Assembly (NCBI GenBank): GCA_911728455.2 | Contig: OU452227.1 | Location: 15,392,110-15,456,109 of the forward strand | Length of the DNA: 64,000 bases | DNA from: Marthasterias glacialis | Taxonomy: Eukaryota > Echinodermata > Asteroidea > Forcipulatida > Asteriidae | Direction: 5' to 3' | Shown: piece after piece, positions 41,641 through 54,984 of the stretch | How the letters are laid out: the number at the start of each line of letters is the position of its first letter | Position numbering within the stretch: position 1 is the stretch's first letter | Notes under the pieces: generated by a model | Seen by the model: only the letters and a program-made list of their open reading frames with translations | Databases searched by the model: none | What the model was told of the DNA's origin: nothing | Translations under genes and position numbers: made by a program

Positions 41641-42870
41641 CGAAGTTAAAAAAATATGGCAGTGAAAAAATAATGATGTGGTGACACACAGAGTGGTCAA
41701 AGAGGGCGCATGTCATGGCTCATTGTTCACGGAAGCCATCTTGCTACACTACACAAAATTCATGGATCCAGTGGTGTTCTTTACGGCGGCATCCTGAATG
41801 CACACAGCCTCTCTAAATCAATCATTTTTCATTTAATGTACCTCTAAACACTGTAACTAATATATTAATTTACTTGTCATTGTAGAATGGTAGTTATTAC
41901 TCTTAAAAAATTAGTTGATGATCCTTAAAAGTTAAAAATGAAAATAAAACCATACCCCCTTGATCAATCATGTTTACTCATTGAATGAATCATTTATTAA
42001 ATATATCCAAAACTGTACATCAAGGGTGAGACTGAGCCATTAAAGGTTTTCAACATTGATGATAATCCTAATCATATTACTGATGTACAATGCAAGGTCT
42101 AAGGATAATCCCTTCTGAGTACATGTACATTTAATAAATCAAACCCCACAAACTGCACTCCATGCTATTACTTAGTCATGCTTGTTTGCGTTGTTCTGAG
42201 GCAGTAATTTGATCTTAAGAAGGGTCTGTAGAACTACTCTATGTATGTGATATCTTTTTTGAAACCTTGTGTCTAATCTCATTCTCTAAAATAAAACAGT
42301 AATGTGCAAATTTTTTTTTCAGAAATACGTGTATGACCTTGTAATGTTTATTATTGATGTGCACATACGCATGTACAGGCCCCAATCTCACTGGTGTGTC
42401 TATGACTTTCATCATGCCATTCTTCAACTCTGAGGCGATTTAGCGCTCTCACCCGGCAAAAAATGATCCGAGAAAGAAAGAAATCTCACATGTGCACTGT
42501 AAAATAATCCTTTGTTTGTCGAGGGTATCCTACTGTACTTGTCATCATTAGTAAAATAAAACCTACTTATTGTGTAGTTAATGTATTAGTAAACAAGGTT
42601 TTCGAAGAGCTGTTGGCTGAACAATGCTGTCCAAGGCTTTAAGCATGCACCAGCACCAACCATGCTGTCCGCAGTTTTAGTGAGACCATGCTGTCCACGG
42701 CTTAAAGCAGTGAAAGACATGATACTTGATGATGTGTGACCCAAACCTGATGCCTGATAATTGGATAGGTGAAACTGACATTAAAGTAGATGACAGTGAC
42801 AGGTCCTTTCAAGTAGGTTGGACTTGAAACCTAACTCGTACCCGCTGGTCCAGGATCTGCCTTAAAGTAT
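41640..42870. other. Intergenic, nothing recognised
   Basis: Only a short three-fold CATGCTGTCC motif near 42625-42700 stands out. No gene is visible. Confidence 0.4.
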
Positions 42871-42872
42871 TA

Positions 42873-43045
42873 CTTTTTAGGTGTTTGGCTACCGGCCGAA
42901 AACTTATTGTTATTGTTAAGTTGTTTTTTAGGTGTTTTGCTTCGAGCCGAAAACCTATTGTTATTGTTCTGTTTGTTTTCTTCTTTCTTTTTTTTTAGGT
43001 GTTCGGCTACCAGCCGAAAACCTATTGTTATTGTTCTGTTTTTTT
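42873..43045 (+). repeat. Three tandem copies of a GGTGTTCGGCTACCRGCCG unit
   Basis: Three copies of about 55-65 bp each contain GGTGTTCGGCTACC-like and CCGAAAACCTATTGTTATTG blocks. They mark the start of the degenerate array that follows. Inverted CGAACACC blocks occur at 44656 and 45679. Confidence 0.85.
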
Positions 43046-43059
43046 TTTTTTTTTTTCCC

Positions 43060-46000
43060 CTCGTCTTTTGAGAAAAACTGAAACTTCTATAAACTTGAAA
43101 CTCTTCATGAACATCAACCTTGGTGAGTAGACGAAACCGCAACTTTTTTGGAATGATGACGTCATTGATGACGTCATTTTGTTAAATAAACCTTAAATAA
43201 TTTGAAAATTCATATCTTCAGAACCAGAAGTGCTACGTTCAAGATTCTTCCACTACATGAAACCTCCTGTAAAGTTCTACAAATGTCATGCACAACTTGA
43301 CCTCATTTGACCTTTACTTCCGGTCGAAACCGGAAGTTCAAAATTTCAAAAATTCATAATTCAAGAACTGCTCATCATATCGTCAAAATTTAAATGTCAG
43401 TTTAAAGATCGTTTAGCCTGCTCAAACTTTTTCAAAGACATAATACCAGTTTGACATTGTCTTCTGGCCGTAAAAGATGACGTCATTGATTGCGTCATTA
43501 TATTAAATCAACGTTTAATATTTAAAAAATCCACATCTGAAGAACCGTATGTTACATACAAGATCTTTGCACCATATGAAAGCTTTTTGATTACTCTACA
43601 AATCTTACACAGTGTGTGACCCCATTTGACCTTGACTTCCGGTCGAAACCAGAAGTTAAAATGTCATTTTTCCAAAAAATCATATTTCAATAAAAAACAG
43701 GCTTTAGTAATAACCATTACTTCATCTGAAAACACTTTAACCAGTCTACATTTCATGTTTTACAGAAAGTGTGACCCCATTTGACCTTGACTTCCGGTGG
43801 AAATCGGAAGTTGAAGTTTAAGTATAAAAAAATTCATAGGTCATTAACTAAATGAGGTACAGTCTTGAAACTTACTATTACCTTCAACTTTACTGTGCAG
43901 TAAACTGCATTGTCTTTTCTGGATGATGACGTCATTGATGACGTCATTACAATAAATCAACGTTTAACATTTCAAAAATTCATATCTGAAGAACCGTAAA
44001 TGATATATAAAAGCTCTTCAATTATTCTGCACATCTTACACAGTTTGTGAACCCATTTGACCTTGACTTCCGGTCGAAACAGGAAGTTGAAATTTTATTT
44101 TTCAAAAAGATTATTTTTCAATAATAAAACAGAATTCATTAATAATCATTACTTCATCTGAAACCTTGTTAACTATTATAAAAATTGTGTTGAAGATGTG
44201 ACCCCATTTTACCCTTACTTCCGGTTGAAACGGATGTTGAAATTTCACAGATAGTAAATTCATAATTCATCCACTGAACGTGATACAGACTTGAAACTTA
44301 CTGTTGCCTTTGACATTACTGTGTAGATGAAACTGGATTTTTTTCCGGATGATGACATCATCGATGAAGTCATATTAAATCAACGTTTAATGTTTCAAAA
44401 AATCATATTTGGGGAATCATAAAAGTTACACACGAGATATTTGCACCATATGCAAGCCCTTGAAATACTGTACAACTATCGCAGAGTGTGACCCCATTAT
44501 GACCCATAGTTCATGTCAAAACCGGAAGTTGAAGTTTCATATGACTGACCTTCATGCCTAAAGATCAACACAAGGTACAAATACAAATTTTGCCCATCAG
44601 CACAGCACACAAAATTGACCTTGTTTTCAATGACGCAATCACTTTATTACGTTCCAGCCGAACACCGTGAGTTTGTTCACAAACTCTCAATTTCTAGTTC
44701 TGGCGTGTTCTTCTTTCTCCCTGAACCTTCTCTCGCAATTTTGAAAAAATCTGAAGCTTGTATGAACTTGAAACTTTTCATGAACATGAACCTTAATGAG
44801 TAGATGAAACCGCAACTTTTTTGGAATGATGACGTCATAGAATACGTCATTATGCTAAATAAATGTTAAATAATTTGAAAATTCACATTTTCAGAACCAC
44901 AAACGGTACGTTCAAGATTCTGCCACTACATGAAACCTCTTGTAATGATCTACAAATGTTGTGTACTACTTGACCTCATTTGACCCTGACTTCCGGTTGA
45001 AACGGAAGTTGAAATTTCACAGATCGTAAATTCATAATTCATCAACTAAATGTGGTACAGACTTGAAACTTACTGTTACCTTAGACGTTACTGTGTAGAT
45101 GAAACTGGATTTTTTTCGGATGATTACGCAATCGATGACGTCATTACATTAAATCAATGTTTAATATTTCAAAAATCATATCTGGGGAATCAGAGAGTGT
45201 GACCCTATTTGACCTTTACATCCGATCGAAACCGGAAGTTGAAGCTTCACATTTCAAAAATGTAATATCTTTGTTGCCAAAAAGAGTACATGAATAATTT
45301 TTATACCACCTGAAAGCCCTTTAACCATTCTACGAATCTTACAAAAGGCGTGACCCAATTTGACCTTTACTTTCGGTTGAAACTGGAAGTTCAACTATAA
45401 AAAAATCAAATTTGAAGAACCGCAATTTTGGTATGTTGTGATTGATTCATCTTCTGAAAACTGTTGAACTAATCTCAAGTGTTACATAGAGTGTGACCCA
45501 ATGTGACCTTTACTTCCGGTCAAAATCAGAAGTTGTGATTTAGTTTCTTAAAAATGCATTAATAAAAATCATCAACAAAGGCAAACTTTGACCCATTGAA
45601 TGGTGCAGAGTGAACGAAGCAACCAATTACACGATAATAACTCAGCTATAAATTATGTCATCACTTTGCGTTTTACCGAACACCGTGAGTTTGTGCACAA
45701 ACTCTCAATGTCTAGTTTCTGCGTCTTCTTCTTTCTCCTGAAACTTCTCTCGCAATTTTAAACAAAAGTGAAGCTTGTATGAACTTAAAACTTATCATGA
45801 ACATCAACCTTAATGAGATGAAGATGAAACCGAAACTTTTTTGGAATGATGACGTCATTAATGAGGTCATAACTAATGAATAGTTTGAAAATTCATATCT
45901 CTAGAACCACAAATGCTACATACAAGATTCTTCCACAACATGAAACCTCTTGTAATGATGTACAAATGTCGTGCACAACTTGACCTCATTTGACCTTTAC

Positions 46001-46150
46001 TTCCGGTCGAAGTTGAAAATTCCAAAATTTCATAATTCAAGAACTGCTAATCATATCGTCAAAATTTCAATGTCAGTTTAAAGATCATTTAGCCTACTCA
46101 AACTTTTGCACAGACATAATTCCAGTTTGGCATTGTCTTCTGGTCGTAAA
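43060..46150 (+). repeat. Degenerate array carrying CRE-like and ETS-like motifs
   Basis: About eleven diverged copies of an ACTTCCGGTCGAAACCGGAA block and seven of GATGACGTCATTGATGACGT occur in regular order over 3 kb. A larger unit (TGAACTTGAAACTCTTCATG followed by ATGATGACGTCAT) starts near 43070, 44755 and 45770. GTGAGTTTGTNCACAAACTC palindromes lie at 44665 and 45688. There is no coding capacity. The same two motifs are ETS and CREB/ATF sites. Confidence 0.88.
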
Positions 46151-46369
46151 AGTGCTTGTTTGCGTTGACCTCCATTCATAGAGCGTAAAAAACAGCCCGT
46201 TCTGTGCATTGAATACCACGCTGCAGTGTACAGTAGATCAGAGACACTGTACCATAGAAAAGAGACCCATGCTCTGATAACATGTGCTCTGTGTGTGCGG
46301 GCTGTGTAATATACATGTAGTTTCCTTTAAAGGTGCGCGCAACACAAATTCCAACAATGCTTCGACAGT

Positions 46370-46575
46370 CTTTATTATTTATTTTATTATTTTCTCGATA
46401 GAGACACAAGTCCCAGTACTTCAGTGAGAATCTTTTTTTCTCTTGGCTCTGTTTAGTCATGGTTTCTTTGTGGCAGTGGTACTCTCAAGACAAATAATTC
46501 CGGCAATTCCGAGAAAATAAATCCGTCAGGATGGCATGAAAAAAATGTAAGATCTCTGGCCTGATCTGGTTAATG
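46370..46575 (-). mobile_element. Fragment of the TTAA/CCAGTTG element family
   Basis: It shares TTTTCTCGATAGAGACACAA, ATTCCGGCAATTCCGA and a final CTGGTTAA with the family. Confidence 0.6.
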
Positions 46576-46975
46576 AAATAAAGTTGATTGGAGATCAGGA
46601 ACAAAAATCAAATGTTTAGTTTTGAGTAGCTCACAACTTGCTATATCTGAAAATAGTTTCAACCACAAAAGCTTTTAATTGAACTTTTTTAACAGTTAAC
46701 TGAACTAAAAAAATTGTAAATGTACTATCAGATAAATAGTTGGGTTAATCCTGTAACTGTAACCATCACACCAAACTTATTTTTAAATGTACATTTAGGG
46801 AACAGTTTTTCCAGTAATACAAAGCAAGTTGACTGTTTTTAGGATGTGATTTTGAAAAGTAAATTGCAGAATTATACAAATGCACATTTTTATTTTGTGG
46901 CAATTATTTTTGGTACTGTACACACATGTAGGGTGTGTATAATGGAAGCTTTTCCAGATATGCTCATTTAATTTG

Positions 46976-47585
46976 TTAACCAGTTGCTGCCGGGATTCCT
47001 TTTTTTCCCTGTCCCTCTGGTGGTGGAATTGCCGGAATCCTTTTTCTTTGAGAGTATCGCTGGCACATACAAACCCTGACTTGACAATGCCAAGAGAACA
47101 AAGATTCTCTTTATTGGATAGTCCATTTTGTTTTTTTGACGCAGCGTGAATTGCAGAACATCGGCCATTATGCACGGCAAAGGAGTGGTACTAAATCGGA
47201 ACCGTGGCTCGATTCTGGGCTCACTCTGGCTTACCTACATTGAGCCAAAATGTAATGAATAAACAATGGTGGAAGCCTTTTGATGCCTCGTAATCCTCTT
47301 CTTGGAACAAAAGGACAAAGGTCTGGAATCGGGGATTAAACAAAAACCACCCCTCAATAGTGAGAAAACTCCAAAGTATTCTAGACCTTTTTTGGTCTTT
47401 TTGTAGGTGAAACCAAGCGTTAGACGGCGTGTGTGTGTTCTGTGCACACTCAGCAGTGGTACATATGTCCAGGCAACCTTTGCTGCAGTATTCAAATTTC
47501 ACACAATGGCGTCTTTACACGGCTTCCGTTCCCAGGCAGGGGAAACATTTACGTGTAAACATGTCATTTGGCGCCAACTGGTTAA
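46976..47585 (+). mobile_element. TTAA-flanked element, CCAGTTG family (best copy)
   Basis: The ends are TTAACCAGTTGCTGCCGG and GGCGCCAACTGGTTAA, with TTAA duplicated at both sides as for piggyBac-type insertion. Conserved internal blocks are GGAATTGCCGGAATC, AGCCAAGAGAACAAAG-like, AATCCTCTTCTTGGAACAAA, AGGTCTGGAATCGGGGATTA and GTTAGACGGCGTGTGTG. At about 610 bp and with no transposase it is a non-autonomous element. Around ten copies or fragments lie in this window. Confidence 0.87.
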
Positions 47586-47879
47586 TACAGTTTGTTGGGG
47601 ATTCAGTGCGATAAATGATGTATGTTATAAATGGCACATTTTTGGAGAAGCCCAGTTGTGTAGTTCAACTTCCCGTTCGAACTTCATAATAATTTCTGTT
47701 CACATTGAGATGAACACACTTTTTTTTCCCACACGTAAATGTATTTTGCCACAATGTGTCTTACGTACAAAATATCCACATTACGTAGAAACTCACATTA
47801 CTGCTTTGGTTAATTGAGAGCATCTTGTTTTAACAACCATTATTTGAGAGGATTTTGCATTAGTTTTTGTTGTTTTCAC

Positions 47880-48427
47880 TTTTTAGCCACTTGTCGCCGG
47901 AATCATTTTTCTTTGAGAATACTGCTGGCACAAGGAAACCCTGACTAAATAAAGTCAAGAGAACAAAGATTCTCATTGAAGCACTGGGATTTTTTGTTCT
48001 CTTGTGAGAATACACCAGGTTCATTCAGCATGATTCGCTAGACCTCGGCCTTGAGGTGTGGCGATAATTGGTCCCACGCCCCGAACCAAGGTTGGAATCT
48101 CGGTTCACTCGGACTTGCCTCCATTTGGTTGAAATACAATTATGTGGTTGAAGCTTGTCTTGTTTTGTAATCCGCTTCTTATAGCAAAAAGACAAAGGTC
48201 CGTAATCAGGGATTACACACAAAAAAAACATACATGTAAAGGGAAATTTCAGCATTATTTCCAGTACCATCTGACATCTTTGTGTGGGTGAAACAAAGCA
48301 TTGCACAGTGAATGTATGCAGTGGCACATTCCGGAATGGAATGTCCGGGCAATATTTGTTCTGGTCCTCTGAATTCACACAAAAATACAAAGTTCACATC
48401 ATCCGATTTCTGGCATTAACTGGTTAA
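47880..48427 (+). mobile_element. TTAA-flanked element, CCAGTTG family
   Basis: Starts with a worn CCACTTGTCGCCGGAATC and ends TTAACTGGTTAA. It contains AATCCGCTTCTTATAGC and GGTCCGTAATCAGGGATTA versions of the family blocks. Confidence 0.75.
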
Positions 48428-48429
48428 AA

Positions 48430-49990
48430 CAATCATTTATTAAAAACTAAATAATGAGAATTTATTTACTCTTCAAAAAAAAACAATGGCAGCATACTCT
48501 CCTTTTAAGTTCATAATGCTTGTATACCCCTACAAATAAAATCACTATGCATATAAAAACTTAAGCAGCCAATCATTGTAAAGCTTTGCTGAGAGATTCA
48601 TATTGGGCTACATTCACATATATGTGTAAAGTGCTAAATGTAGATTGTTACTTGTAAGCAAACATCGTTATCATTATAACAAACTTAACATAAGGCCTAC
48701 ATGTACAGTGGATCAACTCTCATGTTGTGGATGATTACATAAATATGTACCCATAAAATGGTGTAGCTCATGGTGGATACATTATTATGATGATGTGCAG
48801 GTCAGTTGTACAAATTAATGCAAAAGGAAGCGCATCGTTGTACTGCATTTTTATGCACATCATGTACAGTAAATACATACATTGGGTAGTTAATACATAC
48901 TGTGAAGATTGTTTTCACCTGGTCTGAAATGAAGAATTTATAATTTGTTATTGCATATAAACTATGGTACAATAGCAAAATGAGAAGCAGTTTCTCACAG
49001 GACTCCCAAAAGAGGTCCACATATAGTACATGTACGTCAACATGTAGCCACAAACCCTTGGAGGCTACACAGGCAATTTACACTCAAATCCCTAGAAATG
49101 TGTGGAACCTGGGGGTATTTCTGTTTTTCCCTTCTCTGGCTTAGTCCGGAGTAGGGGTCTACATAGTGTTCGTGTACTACGTTCCTTTTTAAAGTCAGTT
49201 AGCTATTTTGATGCTATGCTTTGTAAATTTGTGGTTAAAGTGGCATCATGTAATATTGTTTGTGTAGTAACTAGTATGTAACCCTTGTTCTCATTCTGGA
49301 TCATTTCTAATTGCAGATCAAATTGTGTACTCTTGATTGTTTAATTCTTACCATACTTTTGAGAAGTCCTTGTAATGTAAAGCTTTTGGATAAAATCTTA
49401 ATTATGAAACATGTACAGTATTGTATGTTGATCTTTACTGTCTTAACTTACATTTACTCTTTGTTTTTGCATTTTTAGGTGCTATGTTTCTTGATAGAAA
49501 TGGATGAGCAGCAATATCATATCGCTTCATTTTGAAGACAGCCAATTGAATCACGTGTACTGGTGACTTATAAATCTACATGTAAATATGAAACTTATTC
49601 AAACAACAGTCTCTTAAAATGCTTGATCTAATTTTTGTCGATGGTTCACAACACTCAAATGTATAATGTACAAATGTAAATCATTGGTTTTTGGATGGAC
49701 ACATTTTTTCCAATTCTAGTTTTCAATCATTGCAATACAATCTATGAAAACCTGAAAATTGTATCACATTTAGATGGTGACATTTTGGGTGTGATTTGCA
49801 GGAAGCCAAGCATGTAGAACAAACACAAACACAAAGGAGTAGTAAGTAGGAGTAATGTAGGGGAGGGGACGGGAGTGGAGGAGGGTTAGGGTAGGGCTAC
49901 CTCCATGGGTTAAGCAGGCCTGAATGCCTCCGTTGCCTTGGTGAAATAACAGGCCTGGGTTAGGTGTTTGTCAGAGGGATAGAGGTGAAT
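48430..49990. other. Intergenic; one doubtful exon-like segment
   Basis: Mostly featureless AT-rich sequence. At 49480-49536, after ATTTTTAG, a frame reads VLCFLIEMDEQQYHIASF then a stop. It could be a terminal exon but has no recognisable family. Confidence 0.2.
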
Positions 49991-49997
49991 GAATGTC

Positions 49998-50503
49998 AGG
50001 TCTGGAATTTCGTCTTTGAGAGGGCAAGGCCACTTTCATTTTGCAAAGGGCACTTCAATTGGAAAATTTTTAAATCCATGGGAAACTTTTGAAGGGGCAC
50101 CAAGGTCAAGACCAGGGCAACAGAGGTCACGGCCTCTGTGGCCTCCGTGTAATTCCAGGCCTAAATTGTGCATTTTATGTGGTTCTGCACTATTCACATT
50201 ACTTATTCATCATTTGTAACTACACATGCTACCATTGTGGTTCGACTTCATACTTTGGAGGCAGACTTATGTACTACCGTCACCCATGAGAGATACCACG
50301 GCAATGTGCAGAAAGGCACAGAAAGTCATTGCCATAAAAAGTGACATTTTATCATTTTTGCATTCACTGAAAAGGGCAGAACGGCCAGTAGGGAAAAGGG
50401 CACAGCAATACTGTGCCACAAAAGAGGATCTTCTCAGGGACAACATGCCCATGGCATCAATGTCACTGGCTATTGTGGCCACTGTTGTGTAATTCCAGGC
50501 ATA
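49998..50503. mobile_element. Possible inverted-repeat element, GTCTGGAATTTCG ends
   Basis: GGTCTGGAATTTCG at the left is mirrored by GTGTAATTCCAGGC at the right, which also occurs once in the middle at 50147. Blocks of GGGCAAGGCC and TGGCCACTGT suggest a CG-rich interior repeat. Confidence 0.45.
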
Positions 50504-50846
50504 CCAAACCCACGTAAATTCACTTAATAGCACTGTCTTCTGGTGATTGCTTCATCTTTAGAAGTTGCATACTGTAAACATGGGGAGTTGTACAAACGTT
50601 CCTGAATTCGTTTAACTGGCTGTATGTGTATCCTTTAAAAAGGTGAAAAGTCAGGTAAAACAAACTAAGGTGTGTCTGTTTGGTACATGTACCTACATCC
50701 TGCAAAGGTAGGATTTCACTTTGACTTCCTGATTTTTGTTTTTTTTACAGCTTGGCAAGTGGCATTGTATGGAGGTCAACCCAAATCTGCATTGAGCGAG
50801 TCTGCTTTTTCAAATTGCATCAAAATGTAAGGAAAGTAATTTTACC

Positions 50847-51180
50847 TTAAAGCCCCAGCTCAACATTTGTAACATATTTACATATACCTTACATGGTATA
50901 AAGATAATGATGGTAGAAAACTTTCCTTGAAATATTTCTGCCTAAAGTGTTATCATTTCTGAATAAGAAATGAAATATTCCGAAATTAATTTTTGTCTTG
51001 TGTGAGACCAAAACTCTGCCTAAGAATGCGTTAAAAAATGCTGAATGCATTTTTGCCGTTTTCTCGCAAATAAAGCAATGAAATGGGCTTTCACATGTTG
51101 GTTTTATTACTTATATTTTGATTTGTGCAAAGAATGGAAGCATTTACAGACACTTAACTAATGTTGAGCTGGGACTTTAA
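50847..51180. mobile_element. TTAA-flanked element, AGCCCCAGCTCAACATT
   Basis: The ends TTAAAGCCCCAGCTCAACAT and ATGTTGAGCTGGGACTTTAA are inverted repeats ending in TTAA. At 334 bp it has no coding capacity. A single end of the same family lies at 17198-17222. Confidence 0.85.
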
Positions 51181-51227
51181 ATGCAAAATGATATACAAAT
51201 GATGACACTGTGGTGGATGGGGTTTCA

Positions 51228-51335
51228 CTTAAGTTGTACAATTTGTTGTGATTTTGGAGATCTTTTAGTTGTACAATTTGTTGTGATTTTGGAGATCTTT
51301 TAGTTGTACAATTTGTTGTGATTTTAAAGATCAAA
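51228..51335 (+). repeat. Three tandem copies of a 36-bp unit
   Basis: AGTTGTACAATTTGTTGTGA plus a TTTTGGAGATCTTTT block is repeated three times. The last copy diverges at its end. Confidence 0.92.
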
Positions 51336-51779
51336 CCAATGAAGGAAAAGTGAAGTTTTGAAATGACATTTGTTGGTATTAAGCACCATCAGGCTAGCAC
51401 TCATACTGATTGACTGTTACTCCTTGTATGCTTCTATGAATGGCTTTGAATGGTGGTATAACCCTTGAAAGTAATAGCATTGCTTGCAACTCAACTTGCG
51501 TACATGTCATTATTATGTGCATACATACATGAGCGAATGGGTAATGGCATATGATTTTACATCTATTGTTAAATTTGTGACAGTGATGGCCATGAGGATA
51601 TGAAACTTTTGCTGAACTTACGTGTAGGCTCACAATTGACTTTGTTCCCAAAGGGCAGCAGCTTGAGTAAGATGGACATCTTCCAAAACAGAGCTGTTAA
51701 CAAAAACATTTAGGACAGAACTTTAGTGGTGTTTTCAATGTTTTTTTGGCTATGAAAAAGTTGTAAAAAACTGCAGACG

Positions 51780-52345
51780 TTTACATGTTAACTTCATGTA
51801 TGGTGATTCCGCCTGATGATGCACATGGACGTGATAGCAATGCCAATGTTTAATCTTAACGAGTAGATGCTGGATGATTGAGCCAGCAAACATGCAACGT
51901 CTAAAATTGGCATACCGGAACAAAGATAACCTGGACATTTTGTTTTGGAGCGTGCACAAAGTATGCACTCACTGTGCAACGATTAGTTTCACCTTCACAA
52001 AGAGGACAGATGGTTCTGAATATTTCACCAATTTTTTTCCATTATACGGGGGTTATTGTGCAATTCTCGATTTCAGGCCTTTGTTCTTTTGTTCCAAGAA
52101 GAGGATTACGAGACATCAAGAGGCCTCCACCATTGTTTATTTATTTTATTTGGGCTCAATGGAGGTAAGTCTAATTGTGCATGATTTTGACATTTTCTCG
52201 ATAGAGAAAACAAAAATCCCGGTGACTTTGTCAAGTCAGGTTTTTTTTTGTGCTAGCAGTACTCTCAAAGAAAAATGATTTTGGCAATTCCGAAAATAAC
52301 GGCTTGATGGGAAAATATGGAAGATTCCAGGTGGCAATTTGTTAA
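51780..52345 (-). mobile_element. TTAA-flanked element, CCAGTTG family
   Basis: It contains GATTTCAGGCCTTTGTTC, TTCCAAGAAGAGGATTACGA and TTTTGGCAATTCCGA in the reverse order of 46976-47585 and ends TTTGTTAA. Confidence 0.75.
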
Positions 52346-52391
52346 TGATGTCTTCATTAAAATAATCTAAATTTTGATGTATTGAAAATCT

Positions 52392-52858
52392 TTAACCAGT
52401 TGCTGCGGCACAAAGGCACAGAGAAACCTTGACTTGACAAAACCAAGAGAACTATGCACCATTAATTTTGTTTTCTCTTCCCAGAAAATGTAAAATTCAT
52501 GCATCGTGTATTGCAAAACCTCGGCCGTAAGCTACGGCATAGGATTGGTACTAAACCTGGAACCATGGCTGGATCCCCAGTTCACTCTGACTTAAATAAC
52601 GGTGAAAGCCTGTCGATGTCTCGTAATCCTCTTCTTGGAACAAAAGGACACAGGTCTGGAATCGGGGATTACATAATAACCCCTGCATAATGGGAGAAAT
52701 TCTCCAACATTTTCAACTCCATCGGTTCTCTTTGTGAGGGTGAAATGAAGCATTAAACAGCTGTGTGCATGCTCAGTAGTAGAATGTCTGGGCCACCTTT
52801 TTGCTGGGCTTTGAACTAACAGTGACACAAAAGTTCAAAACACACATCATCCTTGTAA
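52392..52858 (+). mobile_element. TTAA-flanked element, CCAGTTG family
   Basis: Starts TTAACCAGTTGCTGCGG and includes GTAATCCTCTTCTTGGAACA and GGTCTGGAATCGGGGATTAC. The right end is worn. It follows the previous copy by fewer than 50 bases in opposite orientation. Confidence 0.75.
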
Positions 52859-53317
52859 AAGTCAATTGAACCTTGTAACTGCAACCTCCTAAAAAGCTTT
52901 AGCTTCAGCTCTCCCTAGCCCCTAAAAATTATATTACAACATGTTTTCATTTTAGTTGTTCTGCTTTTTTTATGTCTGCCAAATTTGTTTTTTTATTTTA
53001 AGAATTTTAATGTATTTTTTCATTTTGCCGTCGGATGTGTAATTCAAGAGTGTGACTGTCAAGCCTTGAAGGATCCAGGCGATTCAGCTCCCAAAAGCTT
53101 AATCTCAAACATCAATAGAAGTCTAATCGAAAATATTGAATTTTGAAATTAATTCTGATGACTTACACATAGTATCAAACTGTACAATGTATGCCAGTCC
53201 TAGAAAACTGAAATTAAAACTTACTTCTGAGTTTCATTACAATCTCAATAAGTACCCACATTTTTGAGAAACCCTAATAAATTAGTTTGATATTTTTGAC
53301 ACGTATGCAACTACACT

Positions 53318-53922
53318 TTTACCAGTTGGCACCTGTTGACTTATATCTACAAAAATATTTGTTTAAACCAACAACTGGGCAATATTGAAACATGCCACTG
53401 TGTAAAATAGGAATACTTGAACAAAGGTCGCCCAGACAAAGCACTGCTGAGCATGAACAGAGCATGCACAAGCCGTCTAACACTTTGTTTCAAAACATGG
53501 TCTTGAATATTTTGTAGTTTTTTGGCTAACGGTGGTTTTTGAGTAATCCCCATTTCCAAACCTTTGTCCTTTTGTTCCAAGAACAGGATTACGAGACATC
53601 GAGAGGTTTCCAATATTTTTTTTTTTTTGTATTTCGGCTTAGGGAGGTGAGTGAACGGAGTATCCAGTCTTTGCTCCGTTTTTAGGAACAATCCTCAGCC
53701 GTAGCTCACAGCTGAGGTTTTACACTTCACTGTGTGTGAATTTGACATTTTCTTGGAAGAGAAAACACAAATCCCGGTGCTTCAAAGAGAATCTTTGTTC
53801 TCTTGGCTTTGTAAAGTCAGAGTTTCTTTGTGCCATTAAAAAAAAATTATTCTGGCAATTCCGAGAAGATTCCCTTCAGGCTGGTTGTAAAAAATGGAAG
53901 ATTCCCGGCGCTAAAAGGTTAA
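53318..53922 (-). mobile_element. TTAA-flanked element, CCAGTTG family
   Basis: Starts TTTTACCAGTTGGCACC, contains GGTCGCCCAGACAAAG, GCCGTCTAACACTTTGTTTC and ATTCTGGCAATTCCGAG, and ends GGTTAA. Confidence 0.75.
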
Positions 53923-54024
53923 TGTCCTGAAGACGAGCAGAGTACACTGTTTGAAAAAGACCACAAGGGCTTTTCTCGGAGTGAACACTCCCCCCCAAAG
54001 AGATTTATAGGGCCTGCATGGTTG

Positions 54025-54095
54025 TACCAGCAAGTTTTCTAGTTATAGTTACTTCCTATTATGATCCACACCATGCAAAGCTTCAAACAACACTT
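54025..54095 (+). mobile_element. Internal fragment of the GACCGATTGCGCG element
   Basis: GTACCAGCAAGTTTTCTAGT and CCACACCATGCAAAGCTTCA match 11413-11480 in the copy at 11108-11996. Confidence 0.6.
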
Positions 54096-54984
54096 ACATT
54101 GCAGGTCGTCTGCAGGGTGTGCCCCTGACATATGGCCAATTAAAAAGGTTGACAGCTTGAGGAAAAACAATTTAAAAGTCTTCCATCAAACAATGAAAAT
54201 GTAAATCCAAAATTGTTTGTATGCATTAAAAGGTTATGACTGACCATTTTTAATACTTGCAGTATGAAGAATCAGTGTAAATGATAGTACATGTAGATGT
54301 TTGATATAGTACTGAGAAGAAGGCTTTGAACAGCATTGGGACCAAATCAGTCTGACAATGGACAAACCTTTGTTCATTTTCACACAACAAGAGCTTCATG
54401 AACATCTATGTGTTCCCAACATGCTTTCAGCAAAAACAAATTCAGAAGTTTTAAACAGTAGGTGAGAGAGAAATATTGCAGAATCTCTGAACGGAAGTTA
54501 AAAAAAACACATTCAGATTTAGGCAAAGCCTGGAAAAAATATGGGGATGGAAAGAATAGTACAGTATTCAGGAATTTCTGAAAAATACTGAAAAACATAA
54601 AGGAGGGGAATAATGAAGGGAGCAGCACAGTACAGTACTTGTAATTTGATTTCCCATAATCTTCTTAAACAGGAGAGTGTATGGACTAAGACACTGAGAA
54701 CATAAGTTGGTCTCAATATTAACGATCTTGAATCACCTCTACCATTTAATATAAATGAGCTGCATCGTAAAACAAATGACATTTTTGTAATTTTTTGACT
54801 CAAAATACTCAGTGGACAACAGTCCTGCAGTCTAGTCTTTTTCTAAATGCACACTTTTGAAAATTTGCTGCTGTACATGTATTCTTAAAGATTCTACAAT
54901 GTAGGTCAGATTTTTTGCTGATTTGAACAAAAATTTAGATTAAATTTCAAGTAGCTATTCTTATATTCTCAAGAATGTTATCAA

